Origin: Aminobacter sp039907765
Lineage (GTDB): Bacteria; Pseudomonadota; Alphaproteobacteria; Rhizobiales; Rhizobiaceae
Assembly: GCF_039907765.1 (NCBI RefSeq)
Contig: NZ_JARDJI010000004.1
Span: 62,001-126,000, forward strand
Length of the DNA stretch: 64,000 nt
Direction: 5' to 3'
Shown here: positions 16,812-25,547 of the stretch, piece by piece
Layout: every line of letters begins with the position of its first letter
Numbering within the stretch: the stretch's first letter is position 1
The notes under the pieces: model-generated
What the model was told of the DNA's origin: nothing
The model's database searches: none
What the model saw: only the letters and a program-made list of their open reading frames with translations
Position numbers and translations under genes: made by a program

Positions 16812-17051
16812 TCAATGCGCCCTTTTGAGGTGGTCGTGCAGGACGTTGATCTCTTCCCAGCCGAATTGGGCGCCCGACTGGGTCACGATGCTTGCTGCCG
16901 GATGCTGCTTGGTCAGCGGCGCGCAGACCGCATGGCGCAATGCCTGCGAGAGGTGGCCGAAAAAGACGCCGTGGGTGAACCGGTTTTCATAGAAGGTCGC
17001 CGGCTCGTCGAGATCCACTCGCTTGCCTCGAAGCTCCATCTTCAACTCCAT
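16812..17051 (-). CDS. Hypothetical 79-residue protein
   Basis: Begins MELKMELRGKRVDLDEPATF and contains YENRFTHGVFFGHLSQALRH. No signal peptide or membrane segment. It converges on the iron permease-like gene. The frame is open further upstream, but the ATG at 17051 is the most plausible start (a GGGGGCG stretch lies upstream). Not recognised. Confidence 0.45.
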   Translation of the reverse strand: MELKMELRGKRVDLDEPATFYENRFTHGVFFGHLSQALRHAVCAPLTKQHPAASIVTQSGAQFGWEEINVLHDHLKRAH

Positions 17052-17218
17052 GTGCAGTCGCCCCCGCCGCTCTTTGGGGAATTCAAAACCCGTAGGGCGA
17101 TGAACGGTTCCAGGGAGAACGAAGAAGTGATTGTTCTGGCCGGCCAGGCGGCGATTTGAGCGAATGCCGGTCATCCGTGGTGACGCAGCCTTCGGCGCGG
17201 CCGGGTCGCCAAAATGAC

Positions 17219-17244
17219 AAACCCGGCGTGTTACCGCCGGGTTT
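17219..17244 (-). terminator. Rho-independent terminator of the porin gene
   Basis: Perfect 10-bp stem AAACCCGGCG / CGCCGGGTTT with a 6-base loop, 24 bases past the porin stop, followed on the minus strand by a T-rich run (GTCATTTTGG). Confidence 0.85.
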
Positions 17245-17267
17245 GCACCATTCATTGCATCGGCCGA

Positions 17268-18332
17268 TCAGAACGAGGCGTCGAGCCGCAGGAAGCCGCT
17301 GAACGAGCCGTCGCGCTCCACACTGGTGACCGGATCGATACCCTCGTAGCTGTCGCCGTCATTGTAGTTGAGGGCCAGCTTGGCGTTCAGGTTCTCAACG
17401 ATCTTGTAGTCGACGACGGCGCCGACCGCCCAGTCGTCGTTGCCGAGTTCGACGGTCTCGTTGGTGGCGAAGTTGCCGGTGTGGCGGTCGCCGAAGTACT
17501 GGCCGCCGGCGCCGACCGACAGCCGGTCGTTGACGGCGTACTTGACATAGCCGCCGACCGACCACTCGTAGCCGGAGTACGGAGCGAGCAGGCCGAACCA
17601 GGTCGCGCCCGTCTCGTAGGTCGCGATCGCCTGGAGCGTCACGGCATCCGTCGCCTTGACGTTCACGATGCCCTTGAGCGCGACTTCCGAGAAGCGATCG
17701 TCATAGCCGGCGTAGAGATTGACCGAGCCCCAGCCCTGGGCGATCGACACCTTGCCGGTGACGAGCGGCACGTAGTCGTAGTTGGTGCGCTCTTCTTCCA
17801 GGCCGACCGACACCGCGATGCCGTTGCCGGCGTCGAAGGTGTAGCGGATCTGGTTGATGAAGGTGCCGCCGCCCTTGTCGAACTCGCCGTCGACGCCGCC
17901 GTCGAACAGCGTGTCGTTGCGTCCGATCATCAGGCCGCCGAGCTCGAAGTAGGCATAGCGGATCCACATGGCGGTGGTGTCGCTGTAGGTGGGCGTGAAT
18001 TCGCCGCCGTCGTTCTGCCAGTGCAGCTCGATGTAGCGACGGAAGGTGCCGTATTCGGTCTCCGAACGCGCGTCGAGCTTCAGGCGCGCAGCCGAGTACT
18101 TCCGCCAGCCGTCATCGTTGTCCGACCAGTCGATCTGATAGCGAACCAGGCCGCCGACCTTCAGGCAGGTCTCGGTGCCGGGAATGTAGTAGAACCCCGC
18201 GCCATAGACGTCGCAGATGCGGACGTATTCCATCGGCTCCGGCTCGGCAACGACGACGGCGTCGGCCGCACGGGCGCCGGAAACTGCGAGCAGAGCCGCA
18301 GCGGAACTGAGAGCAAGTCTCTTGATGTCCAT
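17268..18332 (-). CDS. Outer-membrane porin, Omp2/RopA family (Porin_2)
   Basis: 354 residues. A signal peptide ends at ARA, followed by the rhizobial porin opening ADAVVVAEPEPMEYVRICDV and YIPGTETCLKVGG. The rest alternates short beta strands, with ERTNYDYVPLV and DWAVGAVVDYKIVENL, and ends in a C-terminal Phe (LRLDASF), the outer-membrane insertion signal. It forms a general diffusion pore. GAGG lies eight bases before the ATG. A strong terminator follows the gene, and a 9-bp inverted repeat sits in its upstream region. Confidence 0.93.
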   Translation of the reverse strand: MDIKRLALSSAAALLAVSGARAADAVVVAEPEPMEYVRICDVYGAGFYYIPGTETCLKVGGLVRYQIDWSDNDDGWRKYSAARLKLDARSETEYGTFRRYIELHWQNDGGEFTPTYSDTTAMWIRYAYFELGGLMIGRNDTLFDGGVDGEFDKGGGTFINQIRYTFDAGNGIAVSVGLEEERTNYDYVPLVTGKVSIAQGWGSVNLYAGYDDRFSEVALKGIVNVKATDAVTLQAIATYETGATWFGLLAPYSGYEWSVGGYVKYAVNDRLSVGAGGQYFGDRHTGNFATNETVELGNDDWAVGAVVDYKIVENLNAKLALNYNDGDSYEGIDPVTSVERDGSFSGFLRLDASF

Positions 18333-18665
18333 TATGTATCCTCAGGTAAAAGAAATAAACAACGGCACGAAACCTTTTCTCAATTCGAGAAATACCTCCC
18401 GCGCCCTCGGCGATTGGAAATGAGATCACGTCGGTCTCCATTTCCAAGGATGGTTTCATATACATCCGTCGCGATTCTTCAAAAACAAAACGGCATTAAT
18501 TTCCAAATGATGTATCTCATTATAATATAATAGTGATATTAAAACCACAGTTATTGTACAAATAATACATACTATACATTTGGCACAAACGGAACGTTAT
18601 TATTTTTACTTCAGATCGTCACTTACGACTCAGTTCATTTTGACCTTTTCGGCATGCGGGCAAAA
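18333..18665. other. AT-rich intergenic region upstream of the porin
   Basis: 333 bases without a gene. From about 18470 to 18640 the DNA is strikingly AT-rich (runs such as tataatataatagtgatatt) in a GC-rich neighbourhood. It probably holds the porin promoter; several TATAAT-like words make the exact -10 undecidable. Confidence 0.6.
18414..18447 (-). promoter_or_regulatory. Inverted repeat in the porin upstream region
   Basis: TTGGAAATG and CATTTCCAA (9-bp perfect arms, 16-base spacer) lie 80-115 bases before the porin ATG. It could be an operator or a structured 5' leader. Evidence is the symmetry alone. Confidence 0.4.
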
Positions 18666-19364
18666 TTAGGATGCGGCGGAATGTTCCTTCGCCGCTGCTA
18701 TGACGTCGGCCACGATGTCCTGCTTGAGCAGCTCAATCGGAATGCGGCCGCCGAGCCCGGGCGAAGGCTGGATCAGCCAGAACCAGGCAAGCCGCGGATG
18801 CGGGATATGCGAAAGCACTTCGCGGATGCCCGACGCGGGTCTTCCGTCGACGAACTGGGCCAGCGGAAACACATGACGCTGTCTGCCCTTGCGCAAGGCG
18901 ACGACCTCGTTGCCGCGATACCACCGGTGCAGGGTCGATCGCGGTATCCGAAGGTGCTCCTCCAGATAGGTCGATCCGGCCACGCGACCCGCCCAGTCTT
19001 CTATGACCATCGCTTCCAGGTCGCCGCTGGTCGGTTGATTTGGGGATGGAATGCCGCTCGTCGACGCGGCCGGTCTTCCGGCGCCACCGCCTTCGCTCGC
19101 CATACGCGCGGCCTCTGCGGCGAGCGCGCGCACAAACTGCGAGGCCAGGGCTGCCAGGTCGGGCCGCATGCCCCCCACGGATTGCAGACTCACCTGCGAT
19201 GAACAATCCCCGCCCACCCCGCTTTCGCCAGGGACCTTTCCGGCAGCGAGATACCCATCAATATGAAATACATCATTATTGACAATCTTCTTTATTTCGT
19301 TGAAGAATGAATCTGTAAGGTTATTTATTATATTAGAAATGTGAGATTGAACATCTTCATTCAT
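18666..19364 (-). CDS. Antitoxin-like protein with Xre/MbcA/ParS-type C-terminus, orphan
   Basis: 232 residues. The N-terminal 40 residues are Asn/Ile/Lys-rich and coded by AT-rich DNA. The C-terminal 100 are GC-rich and show RIPRSTLHRWYRGNEVVAL, then FPLAQFVDGRPASGIREVL, then LAWFWLIQPSPGLGGRIPIE. This order resembles antitoxins of RES-type toxin pairs and related DUF2384 proteins. No RES or other toxin gene is adjacent. GGAGG lies 11 bases upstream of the ATG. The base-composition break suggests a chimeric or transferred gene. The assignment rests on motif resemblance only. Confidence 0.5.
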   Translation of the reverse strand: MNEDVQSHISNIINNLTDSFFNEIKKIVNNDVFHIDGYLAAGKVPGESGVGGDCSSQVSLQSVGGMRPDLAALASQFVRALAAEAARMASEGGGAGRPAASTSGIPSPNQPTSGDLEAMVIEDWAGRVAGSTYLEEHLRIPRSTLHRWYRGNEVVALRKGRQRHVFPLAQFVDGRPASGIREVLSHIPHPRLAWFWLIQPSPGLGGRIPIELLKQDIVADVIAAAKEHSAAS

Positions 19365-19471
19365 GCCGGTCTATTCCTCCACTTCATCAGGCGGGTAGAT
19401 CTCGAATGCCTGTCCCGGAGCTCAAACGACTGGAGCCCCGGATCCCCTCGGTCGGCGATCGGTAGCCGCTG

Positions 19472-19546
19472 CTAGTCCAACGCCTGGGCGGCAGTCGCAA
19501 ATGGCGCCACGGCCGGCATTGCGGCATTTGCCCGGAACCACTTCAT
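19472..19546 (-). CDS. Possible 24-residue peptide
   Basis: MKWFRANAAMPAVAPFATAA, followed by four more residues (QALD), is preceded by a strong GGGAGG six bases before the ATG. It has one basic end and an Ala/Pro-rich body. Nothing comparable was recognised; it may be spurious. Confidence 0.25.
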   Translation of the reverse strand: MKWFRANAAMPAVAPFATAAQALD

Positions 19547-19749
19547 CGATTTCCTCCCTTCGATGTCGCCTTCCATGTCCCCCAGGCGTCCCCGCCCGGG
19601 AGGTCGACCTGCGCAGCAGGTACACAAATTCATGCCTACAACGCCTTCCAGGCGGTCCACATGGTCGATCCGGACGATGTCGTAAGCATTGTTGACGAAC
19701 AGGGCCGCTCTCAACGACCCGATGCGCCGCCGCGTCGCAGCACGACGGA

Positions 19750-19776
19750 TTGAGAAGTCGCCTCGGGCACTATAAT
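19750..19776 (+). promoter_or_regulatory. Sigma-70-type promoter of the copper operon
   Basis: TTGAGA (-35) and a perfect TATAAT (-10) separated by 15 bases, with the ATG of the first gene 8 bases after the -10. The transcript would be nearly leaderless. Confidence 0.5.
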
Positions 19777-19784
19777 ATCCGGCG

Positions 19785-20138
19785 ATGCTCAGTCTGAGGC
19801 GCGCATTGGCTTTCTGTCTGGCGGTCATCTTTGCCGCCGGGCTGAGCGTGTCTCCCATCCAGGCCAGCGACATGTCGGTCAAGATGACGACCATGTCGGA
19901 TATGAGCATGCCGATGGACGGCGACTGCATCGGATGCCCGGACAAGGGGACGGACAACGGCAAGGCCATGCCCTGTCCTTACGCCTGTGCTGTTCCGCTT
20001 GCGGGCCTGTTGCCCACACCCGTTGCCTACGACATAGTGGCGCCGCAATCCGAACCGGCTCCGAGCCTGTCGGCCGAGCCGGACGGACGAGCGGCGGTTC
20101 CCGACCCTCATCCTCCCAAACCTTTCGCGCTGATCTGA
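19785..20138 (+). CDS. Exported Met/Cys-containing hypothetical protein, copper locus
   Basis: 117 residues. The signal peptide (MLSLRRALAFCLAVIFAAGL) is followed by a Met-rich stretch (DMSVKMTTMSDMSMPMDGDC), a CIGC pair and PCPYAC. Met clusters and paired Cys suggest periplasmic copper binding. It heads the operon with the multicopper oxidase, DUF411 and SCO genes. Family not recognised. Confidence 0.6.
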   Translation: MLSLRRALAFCLAVIFAAGLSVSPIQASDMSVKMTTMSDMSMPMDGDCIGCPDKGTDNGKAMPCPYACAVPLAGLLPTPVAYDIVAPQSEPAPSLSAEPDGRAAVPDPHPPKPFALI

Positions 20139-20269
20139 ACGGGGAAGCCCCCAGGGCTTCCGAGCGTGTCGCAAACATCCGCCCCTGCTGGGCCTGATGT
20201 GAATTGCCCATGGCCGGCCAGGCTTTCGCCTGTGCGCCGCCCGTGCACGACCAATGCGGAAGGTTTGGA

Positions 20270-21736
20270 ATGACTGATTTATTGAATTTCGGCATGTCCC
20301 GGAGGGCCCTCCTTCGGGCAGGTGCATGCCTTGCCGTCGCGGCCACTGGCCTGGAGACGACTGCGGGGAACGCCGCGCCGACGACGGAATATCGGATCGC
20401 GCCGGCCCCCGGCCGCGCTCGCCTCAAGGGAAGCGACGCTCCGGAGACGGCCGTCTGGTCCTACGACGGGCAGATTCCCGGCCCGGAGATCCGGTTGCGG
20501 CAGGGAGAGCCTGTCCGCATCCTGGTCGAGAATGGGCTCGGGGAAGACACGACCGTCCACTGGCACGGCATCAGGTTGCCGAACGCGATGGACGGCGTGC
20601 CGGGCCTGACCCAGCCGCCGATCCGGCCCGGCGAGAGCTTCCTCTACGAATACACGCCGCCCGATGCCGGCACCTTCTGGTACCACCCCCACGCCAACAG
20701 CCTGCAGCAGCTTGGCCGGGGGCTGGCCGGGGCCCTGATCGTCGAGGAGGCGGAACCGATCCAGGTCGATCGAGACCTTCTCTGGGTGCTCGGCGACTGG
20801 CGGCTGGACCCGGAAGGTCAGATCGCTCCCGGCTTCGGCAGCCCGATGGAAGCGGCGATGTCGGGCCGCGTCGGCAACACCGTGACGCTGAACGGGCGAG
20901 CGCCTGCCGACCTGGAAGTGCGGGCCGGCGAGCGCATCCGCCTGCGCCTCGTCAACACGTCGCTCGCCCGCATCATGGCCCTGCGGTTCGAGCGCCACAG
21001 GCCCGTCGTCGTCGCCGTCGACGGACAGCCCTGCGATCCGCATGAGCCGGCGGACGGCCGCCTTTTGCTCGGCCCCGCCATGCGCCTCGACCTCGTCGTC
21101 GACATGCTGGGCGAGCCCGGCAAGCGCTACGCAATCCGCGACGACTTCTACGAAGGGCTTGGCTACGAGTTGACGGGCTTCGCCTACTCCAGCCAGCCCC
21201 CGTTGCGCGAAAACCCGCTCGATGCGCCGCTCCGCCTGCCGCCCAACCCATTGCCGGAACCGGATGTCCGGAACGCGACGCGGCACGAACTGCTGCTCGA
21301 GGGCGGCATGCCCGGCATGAACAACATGCAAGGTGGCGCCGGCATGCAGGGCGTGGCCAAGATGATGTCCGGCGGCATGGGCGGCATGAAGCACGGCCAG
21401 GCCGTGTGGTCGATCAACGGCACCGCCATGACCGGCGACGGTCACGCCGGGATGCAGCCGCTCGTGACCCTAGCAAGAGGGCAGAGCCACTTCGTCACCC
21501 TGCGCAACCGCACCGCCTGGTGGCACCCGATGCACCTCCACGGCTTCAGCTTCCGAGTGCTCAGCCGGAACGGTGTGGCCGTCCCCAACAACCAGTGGGC
21601 CGACACGGTGCTTCTGGCTCCGGACGACAGCGTCGACATCGCCTTCGTCGCCGACAATCCCGGCGACTGGATGCTGCATTGCCATGTCACCGACCACCAG
21701 ACCGCCGGCCTGATGACGGTGCTGCGTGTGGAATGA
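20270..21736 (+). CDS. Multicopper oxidase, CueO/CopA type, Tat exported
   Basis: 488 residues. A twin-arginine signal (SRRALLRAGACLAVAATGLE) is followed by three cupredoxin domains. Copper sites are HWHG, WYHPHANS, HPMHLHGFSF and the T1/T2/T3 motif HCHVTDHQTAGLM. A Met-rich insert before the last domain (MPGMNNM, MMSGGMGGM) resembles the CueO substrate gate for Cu(I). Predicted role is periplasmic oxidation of Cu(I). The start at 20270 has GGAAGG upstream and places the Tat motif correctly. Confidence 0.92.
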   Translation: MTDLLNFGMSRRALLRAGACLAVAATGLETTAGNAAPTTEYRIAPAPGRARLKGSDAPETAVWSYDGQIPGPEIRLRQGEPVRILVENGLGEDTTVHWHGIRLPNAMDGVPGLTQPPIRPGESFLYEYTPPDAGTFWYHPHANSLQQLGRGLAGALIVEEAEPIQVDRDLLWVLGDWRLDPEGQIAPGFGSPMEAAMSGRVGNTVTLNGRAPADLEVRAGERIRLRLVNTSLARIMALRFERHRPVVVAVDGQPCDPHEPADGRLLLGPAMRLDLVVDMLGEPGKRYAIRDDFYEGLGYELTGFAYSSQPPLRENPLDAPLRLPPNPLPEPDVRNATRHELLLEGGMPGMNNMQGGAGMQGVAKMMSGGMGGMKHGQAVWSINGTAMTGDGHAGMQPLVTLARGQSHFVTLRNRTAWWHPMHLHGFSFRVLSRNGVAVPNNQWADTVLLAPDDSVDIAFVADNPGDWMLHCHVTDHQTAGLMTVLRVE

Positions 21737-21792
21737 CCAGGCAAGACATGAACGTCACCACCTCAATTGACCACACCGAAAGGAAGACAAAA

Positions 21793-22230
21793 ATGCTTAG
21801 AACTCTCGCCACCATGGCCCTTCTCGCAACCAGCCTCACCACCGTCCATGCCGCCGAGGCGCGCAAGGCCGTGCTCTACAAGAACCCCCAGTGCGGCTGC
21901 TGCGAAGGCTACGCCGACTATCTGCGCCAAAATGGCTTCGAGGTGGAGGTCAAGCCGAGCAACGATCTCGCCGAGATCAGCCGCAAGGCCGGCGTGCCGG
22001 CCGACTTCCAGGGTTGCCACACGACCTTCATCGACGGCTATGTCGTCGACGGCCACGTGCCGGTGAAGATCGTCGAAAAGCTGCTCACCGAGCGCCCCGA
22101 AATTGCCGGCATTGCGCTTCCCGGCATGCCGATGGGATCGCCGGGCATGGGCGGCGAGAAGACCGAGCCCTTCACCGTCTATGCTCTCCCCAAAACCGCC
22201 GGAGAGCCCGCGGTCTACGCGACGGAATGA
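21793..22230 (+). CDS. DUF411 metal-binding exported protein
   Basis: 145 residues. The signal peptide ends near VHAAEA. The DUF411 signature YKNPQCGCCEGYADYLR (Cys34, Cys36, Cys37) and a further Cys in FQGCHTTFIDGYVVDGHVP follow, with a Met/Pro/Gly-rich segment near the end. DUF411 proteins accompany copper-resistance genes and probably bind copper. AAGGAAG upstream supports the ATG at 21793. It sits between the oxidase and the SCO gene. Confidence 0.85.
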   Translation: MLRTLATMALLATSLTTVHAAEARKAVLYKNPQCGCCEGYADYLRQNGFEVEVKPSNDLAEISRKAGVPADFQGCHTTFIDGYVVDGHVPVKIVEKLLTERPEIAGIALPGMPMGSPGMGGEKTEPFTVYALPKTAGEPAVYATE

Positions 22231-22236
22231 CAGGCG

Positions 22237-22977
22237 ATGAACAGGAGGAGTTTCGCTTTCTCAGGGCATCCGCCTCTCTTGCCACCCTTGATCGGAAGGA
22301 TGCGCGAAGTTCTGCTTGGCATCGTCGCGATGCTGCTCGTCGGTGCGCTCGTCGCACCGGCCGCAGCCCACTCTCTCGATGAAGTCGACGCCATGCTCGG
22401 CGACAAGGAAAAGTACTTCCAGCCGATCGACAAGCCCGGTCCCGACTTCGCCTTGCAGACGGCGGACGGCCGCGCCGTCGGCCGCGCCGATCTCAGGGGC
22501 AAGGTCGTGGTGCTGCATTTCATCTACACCTCGTGTCCGGACGTCTGCCCGCTTCATGCCGAGAAGATCGCCGGGGTCCAGAAGCTGGTGAACGCCACGC
22601 CGATGAAGGACCGGGTGACCTTCGTGACGGTCACGACGGACCCGACCAACGACACGGCCGCGGTCATGCGCGACTACGGTCCCACGCACGGTCTCGACCC
22701 CGCCAACTGGCTGTTCCTCACGGCAAGGACCGGCGACCCCGAGGATACCACCCGCAAGCTGGCCGAGCAGTTCGGACACAAGTTCCAGAGGACCGCGGAC
22801 GGCTACCAGATGCACGGCATCGTCACCCACGTCATCGACCAGGAAGGGAACTGGAAAGCCAATTTCCACGGCCTCAACTTCGACGACGTCAACTTCGTGA
22901 CCTTCGTCAACGCGCTGACCAACGGCACCTCTCGTCCGCACGGGCACGCCGAAAAGAAGTGGTGGGATTTCTTCTGA
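22237..22977 (+). CDS. SCO1/SenC-family copper chaperone
   Basis: 246 residues. An N-terminal membrane helix or signal (EVLLGIVAMLLVGALVAPAA) leads a thioredoxin-like domain with Cys100-x3-Cys104 (SCPDVCP) and the distal copper-ligand His in YQMHGIVTHVID. SCO proteins deliver copper to cytochrome oxidase or act as thiol oxidoreductases. An in-frame ATG at 22300 is an alternative start. It is probably the last gene of the copper operon, as a strong hairpin follows. Confidence 0.87.
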   Translation: MNRRSFAFSGHPPLLPPLIGRMREVLLGIVAMLLVGALVAPAAAHSLDEVDAMLGDKEKYFQPIDKPGPDFALQTADGRAVGRADLRGKVVVLHFIYTSCPDVCPLHAEKIAGVQKLVNATPMKDRVTFVTVTTDPTNDTAAVMRDYGPTHGLDPANWLFLTARTGDPEDTTRKLAEQFGHKFQRTADGYQMHGIVTHVIDQEGNWKANFHGLNFDDVNFVTFVNALTNGTSRPHGHAEKKWWDFF

Positions 22978-23004
22978 CGGGCCGCAGTGCTGGCAACCTG
23001 ACCT

Positions 23005-23028
23005 CGAGGAGGCCCACGGGCCTCCTCG
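23005..23028 (+). terminator. Hairpin after the copper operon
   Basis: Perfect 11-bp arms CGAGGAGGCCC / GGGCCTCCTCG around a 2-base centre, 27 bases past the SCO stop. There is no U-tract, so termination efficiency is uncertain. Confidence 0.55.
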
Positions 23029-23139
23029 GGGCACGGGCCCGCAGGTGACGGCTGGCGTTCGACGCAATGGGACGTGTGAAAATGCCGTTGACCTTCCATT
23101 TGCAGAAAGGTGCACCTTTGAACAATGGAAGCCGGAGCC

Positions 23140-23379
23140 ATGGCACATCAACAACCTGCGCTTGACGAGGCGATCGTCGCGGCATTCACGGTGGCCGTCA
23201 GCATCGGACGGGATGACGTCGCCGACCTGCTGCTGCGCGCGCTGGAGTGTCTCTGCGGCGGTCCCGAGACCGGTGGCGCCAACGCCGCCTACAGGATCAT
23301 CCTGCGCTCCGAACCAGGCGAGCCTGGCCGCGGAATTCCAGCTCCCGGCGCGGCCCGCGGCAAGCGGCCAACCCATTGA
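23140..23379 (+). CDS. Hypothetical 79-residue protein
   Basis: Starts MAHQQPALDEAIVAAFTVAV and includes DDVADLLLRALECLCGG, a helical pattern with some resemblance to small rhizobial proteins. The tail is Gly/Pro/Arg-rich. GGAAG lies eight bases upstream; an alternative ATG is at 23125. Not recognised. Confidence 0.4.
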   Translation: MAHQQPALDEAIVAAFTVAVSIGRDDVADLLLRALECLCGGPETGGANAAYRIILRSEPGEPGRGIPAPGAARGKRPTH

Positions 23380-23496
23380 GGGATCGCCTCGACTGGAGTG
23401 ACCGGCATGCCGAAGCGATCAATTCGCCTGGCTCGGTACACTTCCAACCACAGCACCGATACGATAGTTCCCGCCGAGCCTTGAAGCGAGCCGCGC

Positions 23497-23982
23497 TCAG
23501 CGCGCCGTGACGGCCGGCAGGTTCGCCAGTCCGCCTTCGAAGACATCCCGCACCAGGGCCGCGGTGGCGCGGTCGGCCTCGGCGGGTTGGGCGCTGCCGG
23601 CGGGCCGCTGGAACTCGCCCGACCACAGCACCGCGCTGCCGCCCGCCTCGCCCGGCTCCACCCACATCTCGGCGACATAGTTGCTGAGCGGCAGGCTGGT
23701 CTTGACGATGCGGTAGCGGTACCACCTGCGCGCCTCGTCATAGGCCAGAAGCTCGCTGATGACGAAGCCGCCGCCCTTCACCTGGAACTCCCTGACGGCC
23801 AGGGGCTTGCCGTTCTCCCCGACCAGCAGCACGGTTGCCTCGGTTGCCGGGTGCCAGAGATGGATGCCGTCGAAATCCTTGATCGCATCCCAGGCCCGCT
23901 GCGGCTCGGCATCGAGGGCGATCCGGGATGCGTAGCGCAGCACCGGGCGTTCCGGTGTCACGGCTTGTATGTTTGTGGGCAT
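23497..23982 (-). CDS. SRPBCC-family lipid/ligand-binding protein
   Basis: 161 residues. The helix-grip pattern is VLRYASRIALDAEPQRAWDA, DFDGIHLWHPA, FVISELLAYDEARRWYRYRI and a long C-terminal helix ending in VRDVFEGGLANL. These Bet v1/START-like domains bind small hydrophobic or aromatic ligands. GGAGG six bases upstream fixes the start. It lies 72 bases after the aldehyde dehydrogenase, in line with the aromatic operon, so it may serve that pathway. Confidence 0.78.
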   Translation of the reverse strand: MPTNIQAVTPERPVLRYASRIALDAEPQRAWDAIKDFDGIHLWHPATEATVLLVGENGKPLAVREFQVKGGGFVISELLAYDEARRWYRYRIVKTSLPLSNYVAEMWVEPGEAGGSAVLWSGEFQRPAGSAQPAEADRATAALVRDVFEGGLANLPAVTAR

Positions 23983-24054
23983 GGTTCCTCCCTCCATGTA
24001 ATTGACTTCGGTCGACGCGGCCCGAGGCGGGACTGCCACCCCGGGCCGGGATCG

Positions 24055-25536
24055 TTAGAACGGGTAGGCCGGCGGGGCGTTGCGGATCGTCAGCCACTGC
24101 CACTGGGTGAACTCGTCTATGTTGCTCGGGCCGCCGATGCTGGTGCCGTTGCCGGAGGCGCCCACCCCGCCGAACGGGTTGATCACCTCGTCGTTGACGG
24201 TCTGGTCGTTGATGTGCAGCAGCCCGGCGCGCAGCCGGTCGCCGACCGCCATGGCGCGGCCGATGTCGGGCGAGATCACCGCCGCCGACAGGCCGTATTC
24301 GGTGCGGTTGGCGAGTTCCACCGCCTCGTCGTCGCCATTGAAGGAGGTGACGCAGGCGACCGGCCCGAAGATCTCCTCTTCGAAGGCGGCCATGCCCGGC
24401 TGGACGCCGGCAAGCACGCTCGGCGCGTAGAACAGCTTGTCATACGTGCCGCCGGCCAGGAGCCGCGCGCCCTGCTCGACCGAGGTCTTCACCACGCGGT
24501 CGATATGGTCGAGCTGGGCCTTGTTGATGATCGGGCCGAGCGCGACGTTGTCCGTCGCCGGGTTGCCGACCGGCAGGGTCTTCGCCTTCTCGGCAAGTGC
24601 GGCCGTGAACGCCTCGAAGATCGGCGCCTCGACCAGGATGCGGCCGGACGACATGCAGATCTGGCCCTGGTGCAGCCAGGCGCCCCAGGCGGCGTTCTTC
24701 ACCGCCAGCTCGAGGTCGGCGTCCTTGAGGATGACAAGCGTGTTCTTGCCGCCGAGTTCGAGCGACACCTTCTTGAGGTGCCGGCTGGCGTTCTCGCCGA
24801 CGACGCGGCCGGCCTTGGTCGAGCCGGTGAACTGGATCATGGCGATGTTCGGATCGGCGACCAGAGCCGCCCCCGCGTCGCCGGCGCCCGGCAGCACGTG
24901 CAGAAGCCCCTCGGGCAGGCCGGCCTTTTCGAAAAGGGCGGCAAAGACCAGCCCGCCGCAGACCGCCGTGCGCGGATCGGGCTTCAGCACCACGGCATTG
25001 CCGACCGCGAGCGCCGGCGCCACCGCGCGCATGGCGAGGTAGAGCGGGAAGTTGAACGGCGAGATGATGCCGACCACGCCGAGCGGGCGGCGGCGGGCGA
25101 GGTTCATCCGGCCGGTTTCGGAGGGCAGCACCAGCCCCTGCGGCTGCGAGGCGAGCGCGGCGGCTTCGTTCAGCGCCTTGATGCAAAGCTGCGTCTCGAA
25201 TTCGGCCTTGCCGCGCGCGGAACCGCTTTCGCGGATCAGCCAGTCGACCACGTCGGCGAAGTGCGTTTCGAGCAAGCTTGCTGCCTTGCGGATGACAGCT
25301 GCCCGCGCGTCGTAGCTGGCCGAAGCCCAGTCGCGCTGCGCCCTGGCCGCCGTCGCCGACGCCTTGGCGACATCGCCGGCCGATGCCATGCCGATGCGGC
25401 CGAGCACCGAACCGGTCGCCGGCTCGATGATGTCGGCCGCCTGCGCGGTGCGCTGCCAGCCGCGCGAATAAATAGTTCCGTCAAGGTGATCGCCTCGGAT
25501 CAGTTTCGTCTGGGACGATGAGACTGTCTTATCCAT
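24055..25536 (-). CDS. Aldehyde dehydrogenase, benzaldehyde dehydrogenase-like
   Basis: 493 residues of the NAD(P)+-dependent ALDH fold. Visible motifs are ISPFNFPLYLAMRAVAPALA (cofactor entrance), FTGSTKAGR, LELGGKN (general-base Glu) and GQICMSSGR (nucleophilic Cys), then EEEIFGPV and NPFGGVGASGNG. Sequence and context fit XylC/benzaldehyde dehydrogenase, giving benzoate for the adjacent ben genes. It follows pcaD by 11 bases; the pcaD stop lies within its ribosome site (AATAAGGAG). Confidence 0.85.
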   Translation of the reverse strand: MDKTVSSSQTKLIRGDHLDGTIYSRGWQRTAQAADIIEPATGSVLGRIGMASAGDVAKASATAARAQRDWASASYDARAAVIRKAASLLETHFADVVDWLIRESGSARGKAEFETQLCIKALNEAAALASQPQGLVLPSETGRMNLARRRPLGVVGIISPFNFPLYLAMRAVAPALAVGNAVVLKPDPRTAVCGGLVFAALFEKAGLPEGLLHVLPGAGDAGAALVADPNIAMIQFTGSTKAGRVVGENASRHLKKVSLELGGKNTLVILKDADLELAVKNAAWGAWLHQGQICMSSGRILVEAPIFEAFTAALAEKAKTLPVGNPATDNVALGPIINKAQLDHIDRVVKTSVEQGARLLAGGTYDKLFYAPSVLAGVQPGMAAFEEEIFGPVACVTSFNGDDEAVELANRTEYGLSAAVISPDIGRAMAVGDRLRAGLLHINDQTVNDEVINPFGGVGASGNGTSIGGPSNIDEFTQWQWLTIRNAPPAYPF

Positions 25537-25547
25537 GAAATGGCTCC

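Larger units (their letters stand above)
19365..19784. other. Gap between antitoxin-like gene and copper operon
   Basis: 420 bases. The only coding candidate is a 24-codon minus-strand frame with a strong ribosome site (listed separately). The right end carries a promoter for the copper genes. Confidence 0.5.
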
